Assembly (NCBI GenBank): GCA_036873755.1
Contig: JAVTVY010025351.1
Span: 1 to 64,000 of the forward strand
Direction of reading: 5' to 3'
From: Hanleya hanleyi
Lineage: Eukaryota; Mollusca; Polyplacophora; Lepidopleurida; Hanleyidae
Length of the DNA: 64,000 nt
A program made the translations under genes and the position numbers. The notes under the pieces are model-generated. The model ran no database searches. It saw only the letters and a program-made list of their open reading frames with translations, and was not told the origin of the DNA. Positions 40,401 to 48,891 of the stretch are shown in pieces. Position 1 is the first letter of the stretch, and every line of letters starts with the position of its first letter.

Positions 40401-42258
40401 GTACTCGGAAATACACATGTGAAGCCCAGAGCAGGTCATGCCCCACTGCACTCTGTTTGAGACATATATTGGGAAGCCCGATTTACCCTTGGTCCTTCAT
40501 GCAATGGTGAGTTCCTCTGAGTCAAGAGCTATATTTTGGAACCTGTATGTACATGTATATCCCAGAGCCAGTTTGAAGCAGTGGGTTCTACTTTCAGTAT
40601 AGTCCTATTAACTTCTGTATTTGTTATTGGAATTCACAGTGAGAGCTCAGAAGCAATGAGGAATTTGTCGTATCCGTCATGGGTGTTGCCAGGGTTTCTT
40701 GAGAGAGGGTTGTTACATATGCTTTATTTTTAAGGAGCCAAGTATCGAGCCGTCTAATACAGGATAATAACATGGGGTTGGCGCATGTCTCTGAGTGTGA
40801 GCCCTGCCATGCCTGCTTTCAAAATAGCATATAAACTCTTGTATTTGTTATTTGAATTCACAGAGTGAGCTGAAAGCAGTGAGCCCTGCTGAGGAGTTTG
40901 TCGTATCCCTGGGCGTCGACCCTGCCGTGAGGATCACCTACAAACCCCTGAACAAGTTCCAGGAGAAGTCGGGCCTGCTGACCAAGATCAAGACTCTGAC
41001 CTACAAACAGGACATTGAGATCAAGAACACCCACACTGACGCTGTCCATATCAAGGTCGTTGACCATGTCCCTGTCAGCACGGAGGACAAGATCAAGGTA
41101 AGATAAATCATTAACTGGGGGTTAGCATCTTCATGTAAGTCAACTTCTCCGTTTACTCTTCGAATTAGCCTTGATATGTCAGCCCACCGAAAGCATTCAA
41201 ATCCGAGGTGTAAATTCCATCTACAAACCAGAGAGGAACCAATCATATCCAATGAATGTGTGTAGGGTCACGTACACTCTCTCAATAGTTACATTTTTCC
41301 TCTTTTCCTCCTGGTAGAGGTGGCCAGATACACATGACAGCCAAGGAATAATTCAAATGGATTTGGGTCATTGACTTTTCGTGTTTCTCCTAGGCTACCA
41401 TCTGCAAATTGTCCGGTAGTCAGTCAGAGTTCATTCATCGAATCATTTCGTCTGCAAAATAAGGAGAACCATTGACATTAGAACCTTGATTTTGTGCATG
41501 AAGGTGCATTAGGGGACTGTTACCAGCAAGTTCTGAGCTGACCTACTTTTGATGAAAATCTCTAGTGATTTTTGATGAAAATCACTGGTGATTCTGACTT
41601 GGGCTGTGCCAATCTTAATATAGGCAGGGTTTAACTTGGGGCGGGGGGATTTTCAATAGTTCAGTGGTTGTCGGGGTCCTACTTCGTAGATCCTGTGACG
41701 TTAGTCACACTGCCATGTTTATAAATCTTTTTGAAAAGAGTCCGCGGGCCGATATATCGAAGTGTGAATGGAATTGTCTTCTGTATGAAGATGGTTGGGA
41801 CGGAGGGGTGAGAGTGAGTGGGGGCGGGGCTTAAGTTCAGGAGAGGTCTTGATCCGGGGTGATGAGGAAATTAAACCAATGAAATAGTGGTCTATGGTCA
41901 TTATTGACAAAATTCCTTCAGTCAAGTTTGTGTAAACCACAGGTGAACCAGATCAGCCAGCCGTTTGCTATAATGTGACATTCCTGGCATTGATGTCCAG
42001 CAGAATTTTGTGACATTTTATTGGTCCTTTCACGGGTTTTTCCATTTCTCCTTCACACAGGTCAACATTCTTGAACCTGCACTAACGAGCAAGCACCCGG
42101 AAAAGGTGGAAAAATCGGACACCATGAAGTTGACCAAAGAAAACCACATCGAGTGGGAGCTGACCGTGGCGGGAAAGGAACAAAGAGAGATCACTCTGAA
42201 ATACACAGTGGAACATCCGGCTGGAGAAGAAGTGGATACATGGACCAGTCCCCTTTAA
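25202..42258 (+). CDS. DUF4140/DUF4139 protein (F37C4.5/MuiA-like) with an alternative exon array
   Basis: Function unproven. The family is named from C. elegans F37C4.5 and bacterial MuiA. Constitutive exons: 25202-25434, 26952-27192, 28656-28867, 29807-29942, 30549-30703, one of the array exons at 32.67-36.72 kb, 39392-39631, 40864-41097 and 42061-42258 (stop TAA). The product is about 600-620 residues, normal for the family. Order: N-terminal DUF4140 (VEKVVVYQDRAEVCR), a long coiled coil (EEKEGIKTKREEFARQLKVL onward), the start of the beta-rich DUF4139 domain (VDITLLVSYVVSNASWAPKY), a variable Pro-rich loop from the array, then TTFEITRPSSIPCDNVGHKV, VDPAVRITYKP and the C-terminal EHPAGEEVDTW. 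All phases agree. No signal peptide or membrane segment, so it is probably intracellular. Confidence 0.85.
25757..26232. repeat. Fold-back repeat, ~160-bp arms (intron 1)
   Basis: The left arm TCCCTCAACGTTATGCCGAC...CATCTCCATGGCGCAC and right arm GTGCGCCATGGAGATG...TCGGCATAGCTTTGAGGGAA are complementary. They continue into GAAGGTCCAAAAG and CATGGCGGCCC. The mirrored ORFs on the two strands reflect this symmetry. No coding evidence. Confidence 0.8.
26380..26777. mobile_element. 398-bp TIR element, 8-bp duplication GAGGGGCC
   Basis: Ends TTAGTTCAACAAGCTAAACC and GGTTTAGCTTGTTGAACTAA are exact inverses, extending to ~30 bp. GAGGGGCC flanks both sides (26372-26379 and 26778-26785). An isolated left end of the same family lies at 48,892. 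It lies in intron 1 of the DUF4139 gene. Confidence 0.88.
26952..27192 (+). CDS. DUF4139 gene exon 2 (coiled coil)
   Basis: Acceptor TTCTTTCAG|AGTTGAG. VEGKGQATILEVTYQSKHIN, then a heptad-rich Lys/Glu helix to GASVSE. Donor GAG|GTATGA, phase 0. Confidence 0.87.
27665..28594. mobile_element. ~930-bp TIR element with repeated ACGGTAAAGAC motif (intron 2)
   Basis: Ends GGGCCATTTTCATGAAAATG / CATTTTCATGAAAATGGCCC continue for ~40 bp. Inside, the 11-mer ACGGTAAAGAC or its complement recurs many times (for example 27,695, 27,866, 28,107, 28,131, 28,153 and 28,172). No long ORF; target duplication not clear. Confidence 0.75.
28656..28867 (+). CDS. DUF4139 gene exon 3 (coiled coil)
   Basis: Acceptor TTTTTCAG|CAATCTG. 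Encodes QSDARTTVTRLDKTQLDGIS, then helix sequence with DREIERVDTEKATLMKN. Donor CCCG|GTATGT, phase 2. Confidence 0.85.
28960..29405. mobile_element. TA-type TIR element interrupted by a SINE (intron 3)
   Basis: The left end GGTAATGCCCCTAATAATTC and right end GGTGATCGTATTATTACTG match the 15,596 family, with CATATAATGACAAAATGTGA inside. The 5S-derived SINE sits in the middle of it. Confidence 0.7.
29102..29324 (+). mobile_element. 5S rRNA-derived SINE, 223 bp, with 8-bp duplication
   Basis: The head follows the 5S rRNA internal promoter: TCAGATCACCGAAGTTAAGC then CTCGGTCAATACTTGGATGA and CCGGGTGCTGTA. The tail is GTCGTGATATGACTGAAACA...GACATTAAACCG...CTCACTCACTC, the tail seen inverted at 3532 and 5935. 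The target duplication CTTTGTAG is exact (29094-29101 and 29325-29332). Confidence 0.85.
29807..29942 (+). CDS. DUF4139 gene exon 4
   Basis: Acceptor CTTTTCAG|AGAATG. Encodes ECSILLESQEPEEVDITLLV then SYVVSNASWAPKYDIRVFPE, the opening of the DUF4139 domain (the NASWxPxYDIR pattern is the family hallmark). Donor AAG|GTACTG, phase 0. Confidence 0.88.
30286..30510. repeat. ~225-bp duplicated segment, copy 1 (intron 4)
   Basis: TTGTTGAACCAAGCAGCAGA ... ACAATGTAGTAGTGACCTGT ... CCTATATTTCTCCTATATTT. Copy 2 spans 31,848-32,370 and contains an inserted TIR element (31,968-32,176). Confidence 0.75.
30549..30703 (+). CDS. DUF4139 gene exon 5
   Basis: Acceptor ATTCTAG|GTGATG. VMYYGVIKQSTDEDWEDSKL, then FLSTAMPSIGGTVPALG, a conserved stretch (TDEDWEDxxLxLSTA). 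Donor GCCAG|GTAATT, phase 2. The last two bases AG take their third base from whichever array exon follows. Confidence 0.88.
31640..31836. mobile_element. TA-type TIR element
   Basis: Left end CGGTAATTCCCCTAATTATT after TA, right end CGAATTCTTAGGGGAATTAT. The interior matches the 15,596 copy (ATGACAAAATGTGACACTTG, GGTGCCATGAAGAATATTGC). Confidence 0.8.
31968..32176. mobile_element. TA-type TIR element inside the duplicated segment
   Basis: Starts TAATTCCCCTAATAATTCAA and ends CAAATTATTAGGGGAATTAT. Comparison with the uninterrupted copy at 30,286-30,510 shows it splits CATTCAGAGGAAAT from GATTAAAACGCAAG. Confidence 0.8.
32670..32850 (+). CDS. Array exon A (type II)
   Basis: Acceptor TTGCTTTAG|A. 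Encodes RLGKSLSKSFSLRKKGAMQR and on to VEVAQTQ. 181 nt (3n+1), fully open. Donor CAG|GTTGGA is weak but shared with exon G. Its ending VAQTQ matches the other array exons, which all end around AQxQ/AQTE. Confidence 0.7.
33214..33400 (+). CDS. Array exon B (type I)
   Basis: Acceptor GTGGGATAG|C. Encodes SKSKSFFGRSSLRTASARRP, an acidic middle, and IEPPSPPPVEQAQTQ. 187 nt (3n+1), open. Donor CAG|GTGCAC. Confidence 0.78.
33490..33551 (+). pseudogene. Decayed array exon b'
   Basis: Preceded by TGTGGATTAG, like the type I acceptors, and followed by GTGCATGATTGATATTG, the same words that follow exons B and C. The core is deleted and the frame meets TGA. A relic of a further type I exon between B and C. 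Confidence 0.6.
33631..33847 (+). CDS. Array exon C (type I, poly-Asp)
   Basis: Acceptor GGTGCATTAG|C. Encodes SKNKSLFGRSSFRSKSRNSK, a run of eight Asp after SE, then PSPPTPPPVRRALAQ. 217 nt (3n+1), open. Donor CAG|GTGCAT. The (GAT)n stretch explains its extra length. Confidence 0.78.
33924..34116 (+). CDS. Array exon D (type I)
   Basis: Acceptor GTGGGATAG|C. Encodes SITRSRSGGSSHRRKRAGAG and ends NAAPPAPSMEPAQAQ. 193 nt (3n+1), open. Donor CAG|GTGTGA. More diverged than B, C and F, but it keeps the basic start and Pro-rich end. Confidence 0.75.
34189..34348 (+). pseudogene. Array exon D' (type II) with lost donor
   Basis: Acceptor GATCCAG|ATC, as in exon G, and ending CTTACCCAGACAGAG, as in G. 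The 160-nt frame (3n+1) is fully open, but the next bases are TTTGGT where G has GTTGGT, so the GT donor is gone. Either dead or spliced in an unusual way. Confidence 0.55.
34349..36068 (+). other. Intron sequence between array exons D' and E
   Basis: Contains a poly-G run (~34,598), a poly-C run (~34,690), one unexplained minus-strand ORF (34,878-35,252), and a dispersed repeat at ~35,468-36,010 (AAGATGTAATCAGCCTCAAA, TTTGTATCTATTGTAACATA) also present inverted near 30,075-30,180. Confidence 0.5.
34878..35252 (-). CDS. Unrecognised 124-residue ORF, possible element or retrogene fragment
   Basis: Begins MAIGRSGSKRKKTPAKDESY, a basic start, then a mixed, fairly complex sequence with Cys and aromatic residues. 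I recognise no domain. Its composition is more protein-like than the repeat-derived frames around it, but it lies inside an intron on the opposite strand with no visible promoter or splice sites. It could be part of a transposon or chance. Confidence 0.2.
   Translation of the reverse strand: MAIGRSGSKRKKTPAKDESYEEKFQAVRQETLQSFINTNQIITEPCIYQCISEVVSFYPNSPKLDLGIEFFMSEVMGYNQKWQSFFCQSVSMLPPYLKHDYMPCTNKFASHMHVVTELKPIVTY
36069..36231 (+). pseudogene. Decayed array exon E
   Basis: Contains GCCATGATGTCAGCAGGTGG...GATGACCTGTTGCAGTGTGG, matching the middle of type I exons, and ends GCAAGCTCAG|ATGTATGG where B and C have CTCAG|GTGCATGATTG. The donor GT is now AT and the 5' part is out of frame. Confidence 0.6.
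36317..36497 (+). CDS. Array exon F (type I), donor uncertain
   Basis: Acceptor ATGGGTTAG|C. Encodes SKGKSLFGRSSIRRKRLPGA, an acidic middle, and PIPTPS. The usual AQTQ ending and consensus donor are missing. The first GT that keeps 3n+1 is TCT|GTGGAA at 36498, a poor donor. The better-looking GCAG|GTGTAC at 36469 would shift the frame. Possibly half-dead. Confidence 0.5.
36555..36723 (+). CDS. Array exon G (type II)
   Basis: Acceptor GATCCAG|A. Encodes RSALLSSIKAGSKLKAKAED, NPDYRAYSPDIIAGS and LMPPPPSVQLAQTE. 169 nt (3n+1), open. Donor GAG|GTTGGT. It is the last exon before constitutive exon 7 and, by its PPPPSVQLAQTE end, the most similar to the loop I would expect from the family. Confidence 0.72.
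36724..39391 (+). other. Intron 6 (array to exon 7)
   Basis: No exon recognised. At ~37,620-38,280 there are about four ~140-bp units containing CATCAAGATCTCGCTTGGGA and TTGTTTTTCATGCCGATCCG. This is the inverted form of the family in KDM1A intron 8. Confidence 0.55.
39392..39631 (+). CDS. DUF4139 gene exon 7
   Basis: Acceptor CCCTTTCAG|GCCAAG. AKEGLTSTTFEITRPSSIPC, DNVGHKVAVGIIDL and then NNSQYAFLPGPTNIFLDNNF, the most conserved block of DUF4139. Donor AAG|GTATGA, phase 0. Confidence 0.92.
39760..40240 (+). repeat. Intron 7 copy of a duplicated segment
   Basis: TCGACTTCTCCGTTCGAGTT ... GTGCATTAGGGGACTGTTAC ... CAAGTTCTGAGCTGACCTAC ... CTGTGACGTTAGTCACACT. It recurs in intron 8 at ~41,130-41,715. 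Confidence 0.8.
40607..40700 (+). pseudogene. Decayed duplicate of the start of exon 8
   Basis: TGTATTTGTTATTGGAATTC ACAG then TGAGAGCTCAGAAGCAATGA and GAATTTGTCGTATCC. It matches the acceptor and first ~60 bases of exon 8 (40,835-40,910) with several small deletions that break the frame. Confidence 0.75.
40864..41097 (+). CDS. DUF4139 gene exon 8
   Basis: Acceptor ATTCACAG|AGTGAG. SELKAVSPAEEFVVSLGVDP, then VRITYKPLNKFQEKSGLLTK and VHIKVVDHVPVSTEDKIK. Donor AAG|GTAAGA, phase 0. Confidence 0.92.
41130..41715 (+). repeat. Intron 8 copy of the duplicated segment
   Basis: TCAACTTCTCCGTTTACTCT ... GTGCATTAGGGGACTGTTAC ... CTGTGACGTTAGTCACACT. Together with the decayed exon 8 copy it indicates an old tandem duplication spanning part of exon 8. 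Confidence 0.8.
42061..42258 (+). CDS. DUF4139 gene exon 9 (terminal)
   Basis: Acceptor CTTCACACAG|GTCAAC. VNILEPALTSKHPEKVEKSD, KENHIEWELTVAGKEQREIT, then YTVEHPAGEEVDTW and stop TAA. The HPxxxEVxxW end is the usual C-terminus of the family. The 3' UTR follows; AATAAA occurs at 42,419 and again much later. Confidence 0.92.
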   Translation, partial: VNILEPALTSKHPEKVEKSDTMKLTKENHIEWELTVAGKEQREITLKYTVEHPAGEEVDTWTSPL

Positions 42259-42670
42259 TTTGGCCACGACAATCGAAGGCCGCCGAGGCAAATGGTAGTT
42301 GCACGACAAGAGTTCATTTCTTCCTGTGACCTATGTGTCTTAATATGAGATATTCAAGTTTTACATGGTCATTGAATGGAACAGGATGACCTATTGTAGT
42401 TTCAGATTTTAAGGGAAAATAAATTCTATTTGTCCCTACTTTAATATAGATATTTGAATAGACACCCAATTGCCAATTGTAATGAATTATTGCTTACATC
42501 TAACCGAATTTGCTTTTGACGTGTTCTCGTCATGTCCATGTAGAATACATACGTCCAACAGTGAAATTGTAAACCCTAACAGTATTGAGTAGCAGTAATG
42601 GCATACAGTAACTTAGAACATCTGCAATACTCCAAATATTTAACAAGTATATTTGTATTGAATTTTCATA

Positions 42671-42919
42671 TGGTAATCCCTCCAATAATTCAATCCCCCT
42701 ATCAGAATTCAATCACCCTCAATTTTGGGCACAAAATTCAAGCGGGTGTTCTAATAAATTTGATCGCTCTCTAAAAGATTTGAAATAATGAAGAAATAAT
42801 GGATTATCTGCATGATTTTGAACCATTTTGTCAACTTCATGTTCTAATAAATTTGATAACCCCCGATTTTATATCAGAAAATTTCACTTCCTGTGATTGA
42901 ATTATTAGAGGAATTACCG
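42671..42919. mobile_element. 249-bp TA-flanked TIR element
   Basis: Left end TGGTAATCCCTCCAATAATT after TA; right end GATTGAATTATTAGAGGAAT TACCG before TA. The interior has GAATTCAATCACCCTCAATT and TTTTGTCAACTTCATGTTCT. It is a longer subfamily than the 15,596 copy. A partial copy lies at 47,907-48,070. Confidence 0.8.
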
Positions 42920-43437
42920 TACATGTGGATATTGTTGAAGAATTGATAGAGACTGGTGATACAGGCTTATTTACTGTTGATATACAGCTTATTTTTATAA
43001 TGTTTTACTATATTTAATTGCTTTTGAATGCCTGTAGAAATGTATTTTTTATGTTCCTTTAACATGTTTGGATGATTATAGATGTACCGTATCCTTAAAC
43101 AGCCGAAGGAATGTTTTAGGAAGGAATGGTTTGCATTACCTTTTAGATGCAAAAAAGTTGGTAGTGAAGCTCCCTAAATAACAGCCTTATATTGACGTAC
43201 TACTCGAAAAAAAAAAAAATTATCCAATTATTTTTGACCATGTTGTTTTTTTGTATAAATCATTTTTATAAATCATTTTCATATGAATGTAGGAATTGTA
43301 CGAAGTAATCTGGATTTCAATGTGATTTTAAGGTTCTGTCAAAAATTCATAGTACTTATTGAAATTAGCTGCAAAATATGGGCCCTTCACCATGCCGATT
43401 TCTGGCAACAGAGGTAAGTAACAAAATCGCATGTCAA

Positions 43438-43633
43438 CAGGGGTCGAAATAGTAATTATTATTAGCTTTCCACTCAGGCCAGTGATATGTTAAAACTTGC
43501 TTTGATTGGCAGTGTTAACTTGTTCCTTCTAACATGGTGTGTGTTGAATGGACAGGTGAAGGGTCAAGAAAGACTTGCCCGTGTTGTTTTTAGGTTGCCT
43601 CGGACAGGCAGACCGGTATTATTTCGACCCCTG
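43438..43633. mobile_element. ~196-bp TIR element
   Basis: Ends CAGGGGTCGAAATA and TATTTCGACCCCTG are inverted, like the 17,544 element. The CAG...CTG ends would suit a hAT-type MITE, but I do not see matching target duplications. Confidence 0.6.
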
Positions 43634-45049
43634 GGACTTCAAAGATTGGAAAAAACCTCGAATCCAAAGAGTAGGTGACTGAAAAGCAAATGTAAATTTG
43701 AGTTCTTCTGTGGGATAGCTGAAATTTTAGCTGTTGTCAACAGTTTTGAAGGATACCGAGTTAATTATTAATTCCCAATTGATTTGAATACTCATTTGTG
43801 TATAAATGTTGAACTTCCACTAAATGAAAGGTAACGATACCCCTTGCTTACACCATGTAATTCTTATAAACCCACTTGTGAAATTGGCATTTTTCAGAAG
43901 AAAAATATTTGTATGGACAATATTTTTTTATATTTTAACTACTCATGTGTATGCTAGGTTGATCCGTTTTTGTCGTATCATAAGAACCATTACATTTGGC
44001 AATATTAAGAAATTTTATGGATCATTCAATATATTGCAAAAATTGACAGTTTTCAAACTGCATATTTTAAATGCTTTTAAAGTAACAAGTTATATGTATT
44101 CAGTCTTCATGTTATTTGACTGATTCATTTTCTGTTCATAACACTGTTCGTGAATTTCGTGTAACTAACATTTTATTTTCATTTTGATTTCATTTCGTAG
44201 AAATGTCCTATATTTTGGACTCTGCTGTAATATTAACTGTATAATCTCACCAGTTGTGTAATCTTTTAATGTTTTACATATTGTAAATTGATAGCTCCTG
44301 GGTCTATCTATTTTAGGTCATTTGACTGGATAGTTGTCTTTTCATTGTCAGAGACTTTTAGAGATATTCGTCAAATTATGACTAGAGAGATGTAATGTGT
44401 TTCATTGCAGTTATCCATAATAATTATTACTGTACTTGGGACCTCATGAACAATCAATGCTTGGTTCGGCATAATCTTTTTTGCAGTGTGTATAACAAAC
44501 TGAAATCTACAAAATGTCTACCATTTCTCTGTGATGTTCACGATATATTACGCTTTAAATAACTTTTACATTTTGTCTCTACAAACTCAAATAGTTGTTT
44601 CATGTACCGAGGCTGAGTGGTATAGGGTAACGTGATACTGTATTGAAATAAATGGCCAGTGGGTGTGTTGCTTTATTCCATGGTCAAGCTAAATGGAATG
44701 TTAAACAGCACATCCCTTTATACCTTATACAGCCTCATTGACCTTTGTCCATGGTAACTTCAATATATTAGGACTTCGCCCTTTGCAATTGTGCCTTGGT
44801 ACATGTAACAACTATTATGGAGTTCTATATGAAGAGAATTTAAAAGTTGTTTTATATTATGACTATCACCGAAAAATGGTACTCGTTCTGTAGATTACAT
44901 ACACTATGTAAAAAGAGAACTTTCGGCCAAACGAACCATTGATTGTTTGCAAGCTTGAGAATAAAACTATTTGAGGTTCTGACTTTTAACCCATTGCAGC
45001 ATTCACACAGTTGCTCAATATTCATTTATTTTTAAGACTGATGAAAATG

Positions 45050-45645
45050 CTCTGGAAAACATTTATTTAATCTTGGTAAAATATTGAGGATGGGCATTCA
45101 GATATTGTTGGTACAGATACATGTAAATGCATCTGAATTAGCATTCTACTTTGAAAATATTATGGACTAGCCTTCATATATTGTTGACAAATTACTGTAG
45201 ACTGGCATTCATATATTGTTGGTAAACTACTGTAGACTGGCATTCATATATTGTTGAAAAATTACTTTAGACTTGCATTCTTATATTGTGCTGACATTTG
45301 TATATTGTTGGTAAAATACTATGGATTCGCATTCACATATTGTTGAAGTACTGTGTGCAAGCTTTCATATATTCATGATATTGGGCTGACATCCATATAT
45401 TGTTGGTAAAACTGTGGATTAGCATTCATATACATGTATAAATTTGATTAAAAACTGAACTAGCATCATTGATATATTGTTGGTAAAATACTGTGAGCTA
45501 GCATTCAAATATTGTTGGTGAAATCTTCGGCTAGGCTTGTCGTGTTGGTAAAATACTGTAATAGTATTGATATATTGTTGGTAAAACATGGTCCAAACGA
45601 TCATCCATATATTGTTGGTGTTGAAATACTGTGGACTAACATTTA
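45050..45645. repeat. ~33-bp minisatellite, diverged
   Basis: Units of the form GCATTCATATATTGTTGGTA then AAATACTGTGGACT, about fifteen copies with many substitutions and gaps. Confidence 0.85.
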
Positions 45646-45649
45646 TGTG

Positions 45650-48600
45650 CATGGTTGGTGCATTGGCCGAAATTTGTCACAATGTTTGGGGTTTTAAGAT
45701 TTTCCTAAATGCCACATTAAAATGTTTCTTGCTCAATGCTCATTCACAAAAAAGGAAGACTGCTGAAAATACTGTGCATTTAGCCTCCATATATGTTGTT
45801 AGTATGACTGAAATATTGTTGAAAGCGAGATTGATTCATATTCGCTCACTTGTTAGAAGAGTTTACAATTTACTGGTATTCTTGTATTGTGAATGCTTTC
45901 GTCTGACAATCCTGTATTGAATATACACAAGTCTGAGTGCTACTAAGATTTCTATGTCGTCTGGGAACATTTTAATCAAATATGTTTCGATTTAGATATA
46001 TGCATTTTAATCAAATATGAATTTAGTTTGAAGCTGTTAGATGTACAATGAGTGTGTAGAGTTATACATTGTGAATTGAGGATGTTGTTTTATATACATT
46101 TGTAGCAATACTTGAACAAAATTAGAAATATGTGTACTTATCTCCTGTTCCTTGTGTCTTACAATAAAACAATGGAACCCTTTCAGACAACTTGACAGCA
46201 ATGAAACTTCTCAGTTTTCAATGTGATTATTTTAACTGTCAATGACCTGCATCAATGGCACTTATTTCATTTGAATACTTTGGTGAAAGACCTACAACGT
46301 TTCATGATGCACATCCGTAATAATTTCAGCAAAATTCGGGGTCAACCAATGTCTGTTAACATATACTGGTAAACCTGTGGCTTTTCAGAATTATATTTTA
46401 TAAGACAACTCACAGGTGACCATGGAGTATTAGCTAGGAGTCAATTTTCATCAATATACTTCAGACAGCGATGTCGTATGGCGCGTTGTGAGGTAAAGTG
46501 TTAGGCAGACAGCAACGATTCTGATTGGCCTGATTTGATGATAATAGTCAATATCCTGGAATACTGCTGGAGCATGAACCCAGCTGTTTGCTGGGATATC
46601 AGGACCTCGTCACTGGGAGTCCACCACCACTACTGTTTTGTAGATAGGTCTCAATTATTTTCAGTGTAACATAGGTGACTGACATTACAGTGGTTATCTC
46701 CCCTGCTCAGAGATATAAATTACCCACCTTGTGCAGTTTGTTGTCTTCAATATGAGACAAGGCAAGCCAACAAGATCTATCTGGGTGGGTTAAATGGGGG
46801 ACTTGCAGAGTACCAATTAACCAATCAGATTATGTGGTTGCCACTTCCTGTTTGTCGACCTTGGGTCAAAGTAACAAATCAACTGACAGAACTATAGTTT
46901 CTTCCAGTTTTCCTCCCGATCTCATTTGTGAACTTGTGGTATGTAGACAGCTCACTATATGTGAAGTAAGGTGAATCATGATGAGTATTTTTTATTTTTT
47001 ATTTGTGTTTTAAAACAAACTAGGTTGTGTGTATTATAGTGTTGTGAGTAGCATTAGGAAATAGATTCTACTATTTTCATTGCAATTCTCCTCATTTCAA
47101 ATATTTTCTCGATTTAGCGTCCACTAACCTTGCAGACACCTGGGTCTGTTTTGAATCTTTTTTGTTGGATTCAAGGTGTTATCTACCTTAGATATCATCT
47201 GTAATTCATATCCACTAGGTTCCTTTTCTTAACAAAACTGTTATTCTGGGATATGTAGTCGCCATTTCCAAGTTTTATATGCAAAAATTGTCTGTATGGC
47301 AGTGAAAAATTGGGTATCTATGCTCCTCTCCTTCAGTCAAACTTGAATACCAGGTCAATTTCAGATAAAATCAATGTTATGCATGTAGGTACTGTAATGG
47401 TCTGAGATCTTCTGCAGTCAATCTGATCAAATAGATTTTGTTTAAGTCCGATGATGTAAGTCCTACGCCATCAAATTAATCGGAATACCGAGCTTGAAAT
47501 TTATTTTTGCCATTGCACGTGCTTCAAACAGACTATTGTCTTACTTGAGTAACTTTGTTTACTTACACTTCTATTTTTTTGTAGCATCCTCAGAAAGGAT
47601 CTTGTTTATTCTTTTATTGAACTTATGACTTGATTCTGTGAATAAAGATTGATTTTTAGACCTAATGATACATGTTCATTTAGTTCATACCCCACTGCCA
47701 CTTTTTGTTCTTTTGTTCGTCTGCTCAGGGATTTTACAATGGAAAAGTCTCTGTTATCATGATATCTCGTGAAGGAATGCTGGTTGTCAAAATTCATACC
47801 GGGTACCACATATTATGCTGCCGATGGACCCAGAAGCCCATGAAAGATGACCAATTATGGGCGTGTTGTTATATTGTTCGATTATAGAGGAGGATTGTTG
47901 TTTATGGTAATCCCTCTAATAATTCAATCCACCTATCACACTTCAATCACCCCAAAATTCAATCGCTGGTTCGAACAAAGTTGATCACTCTCTAAAATCA
48001 TTGAAATAACAAGAAAAATTGGATTATATGCATGGTTTTGAACCATTTTGTCAACTTCCTGTTCTAATAAAAAGGAAAATCTCGTATTCCAAGTGTTTAA
48101 TTGGTTCAAAACTGTATACCTACGTTGCACATCGATTGATCTGGCAGAGAATAACACTATTTAATTTTAGGTCCAAATATCAAGACAACCTAGATCAAAG
48201 TATATGAGAAAAACTCCAGTACTGGGAAGTGGATTGATTAAATTTCAAGTACATGTATACGCGTACCTCAAACTCATTGGAAGTAGACCTAATGGTCCCC
48301 AACCCTGATGACCTATTATATCTCTCTCATTCACGTGATTAATTGTGTATTCATTCATCTGCATGACACGTGAATACTTATCCAGAAATCTAACATCGCT
48401 TATGTAACACGAAACCAATTAAATTGTCATTGTCAACGCAAAGTACATGTGCCGCAAGACGTGAAGTCCTTTATGTTACCCGGTACACCAAATTAAAGCT
48501 TGCTCTTCCGACTGGCAATTAAGTTGATGTCATGTTACATGAGGGAGGTGACCGGATAATTGAATTGTATAAACATCCCCACCATCCATTTAATTGTCAT

Positions 48601-48890
48601 GGATGTTGTGGACCCGCATTGCATCAAGGAATAGAAGTGGGATTTTATTGTCGTGTATGTAGGGGGCCTACGTCATCAGGTTTCATGACAATTAATTATA
48701 TCAATTTGCTACATTTCTGTCCGCTCATCCGTCAGTCTGTCTTTACACTCAGATTGTCTTTGTGATATTCCAAGACAAGTGTAGAATCGGCTTTGTTTGG
48801 ACACTATCTGATATGGCCGCCATTGTCCTTTGAGTGTAGATGGAGAAAACCATGTCAGATATCATCTAGTTAGCATCTAGTATGAGTGTA
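45650..48890. other. Intergenic, no gene recognised
   Basis: Unique A/T-rich sequence apart from a partial TIR element at 47,907-48,070 (GGTAATCCCTCTAATAATTC, TTTTGTCAACTTCCTGTTCT). AATAAA at ~46,163 may end a transcript. I see no ORF with recognisable protein features. Confidence 0.5.
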
Positions 48891-48891
48891 G

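Larger units (their letters stand above)
42259..45049 (+). other. 3' flank of the DUF4139 gene
   Basis: A/T-rich, probably starting with the 3' UTR. AATAAA-like signals occur near 42,419 and 44,646. It contains the TIR elements at 42,671 and 43,438. No convincing ORF. Confidence 0.5.

Noticed and set aside
45588..45920. 110-codon plus-strand ORF at the end of the 33-bp minisatellite
   Set aside because: Its start lies in the tandem repeat, it is A/T-rich and shows no domain or signal sequence.
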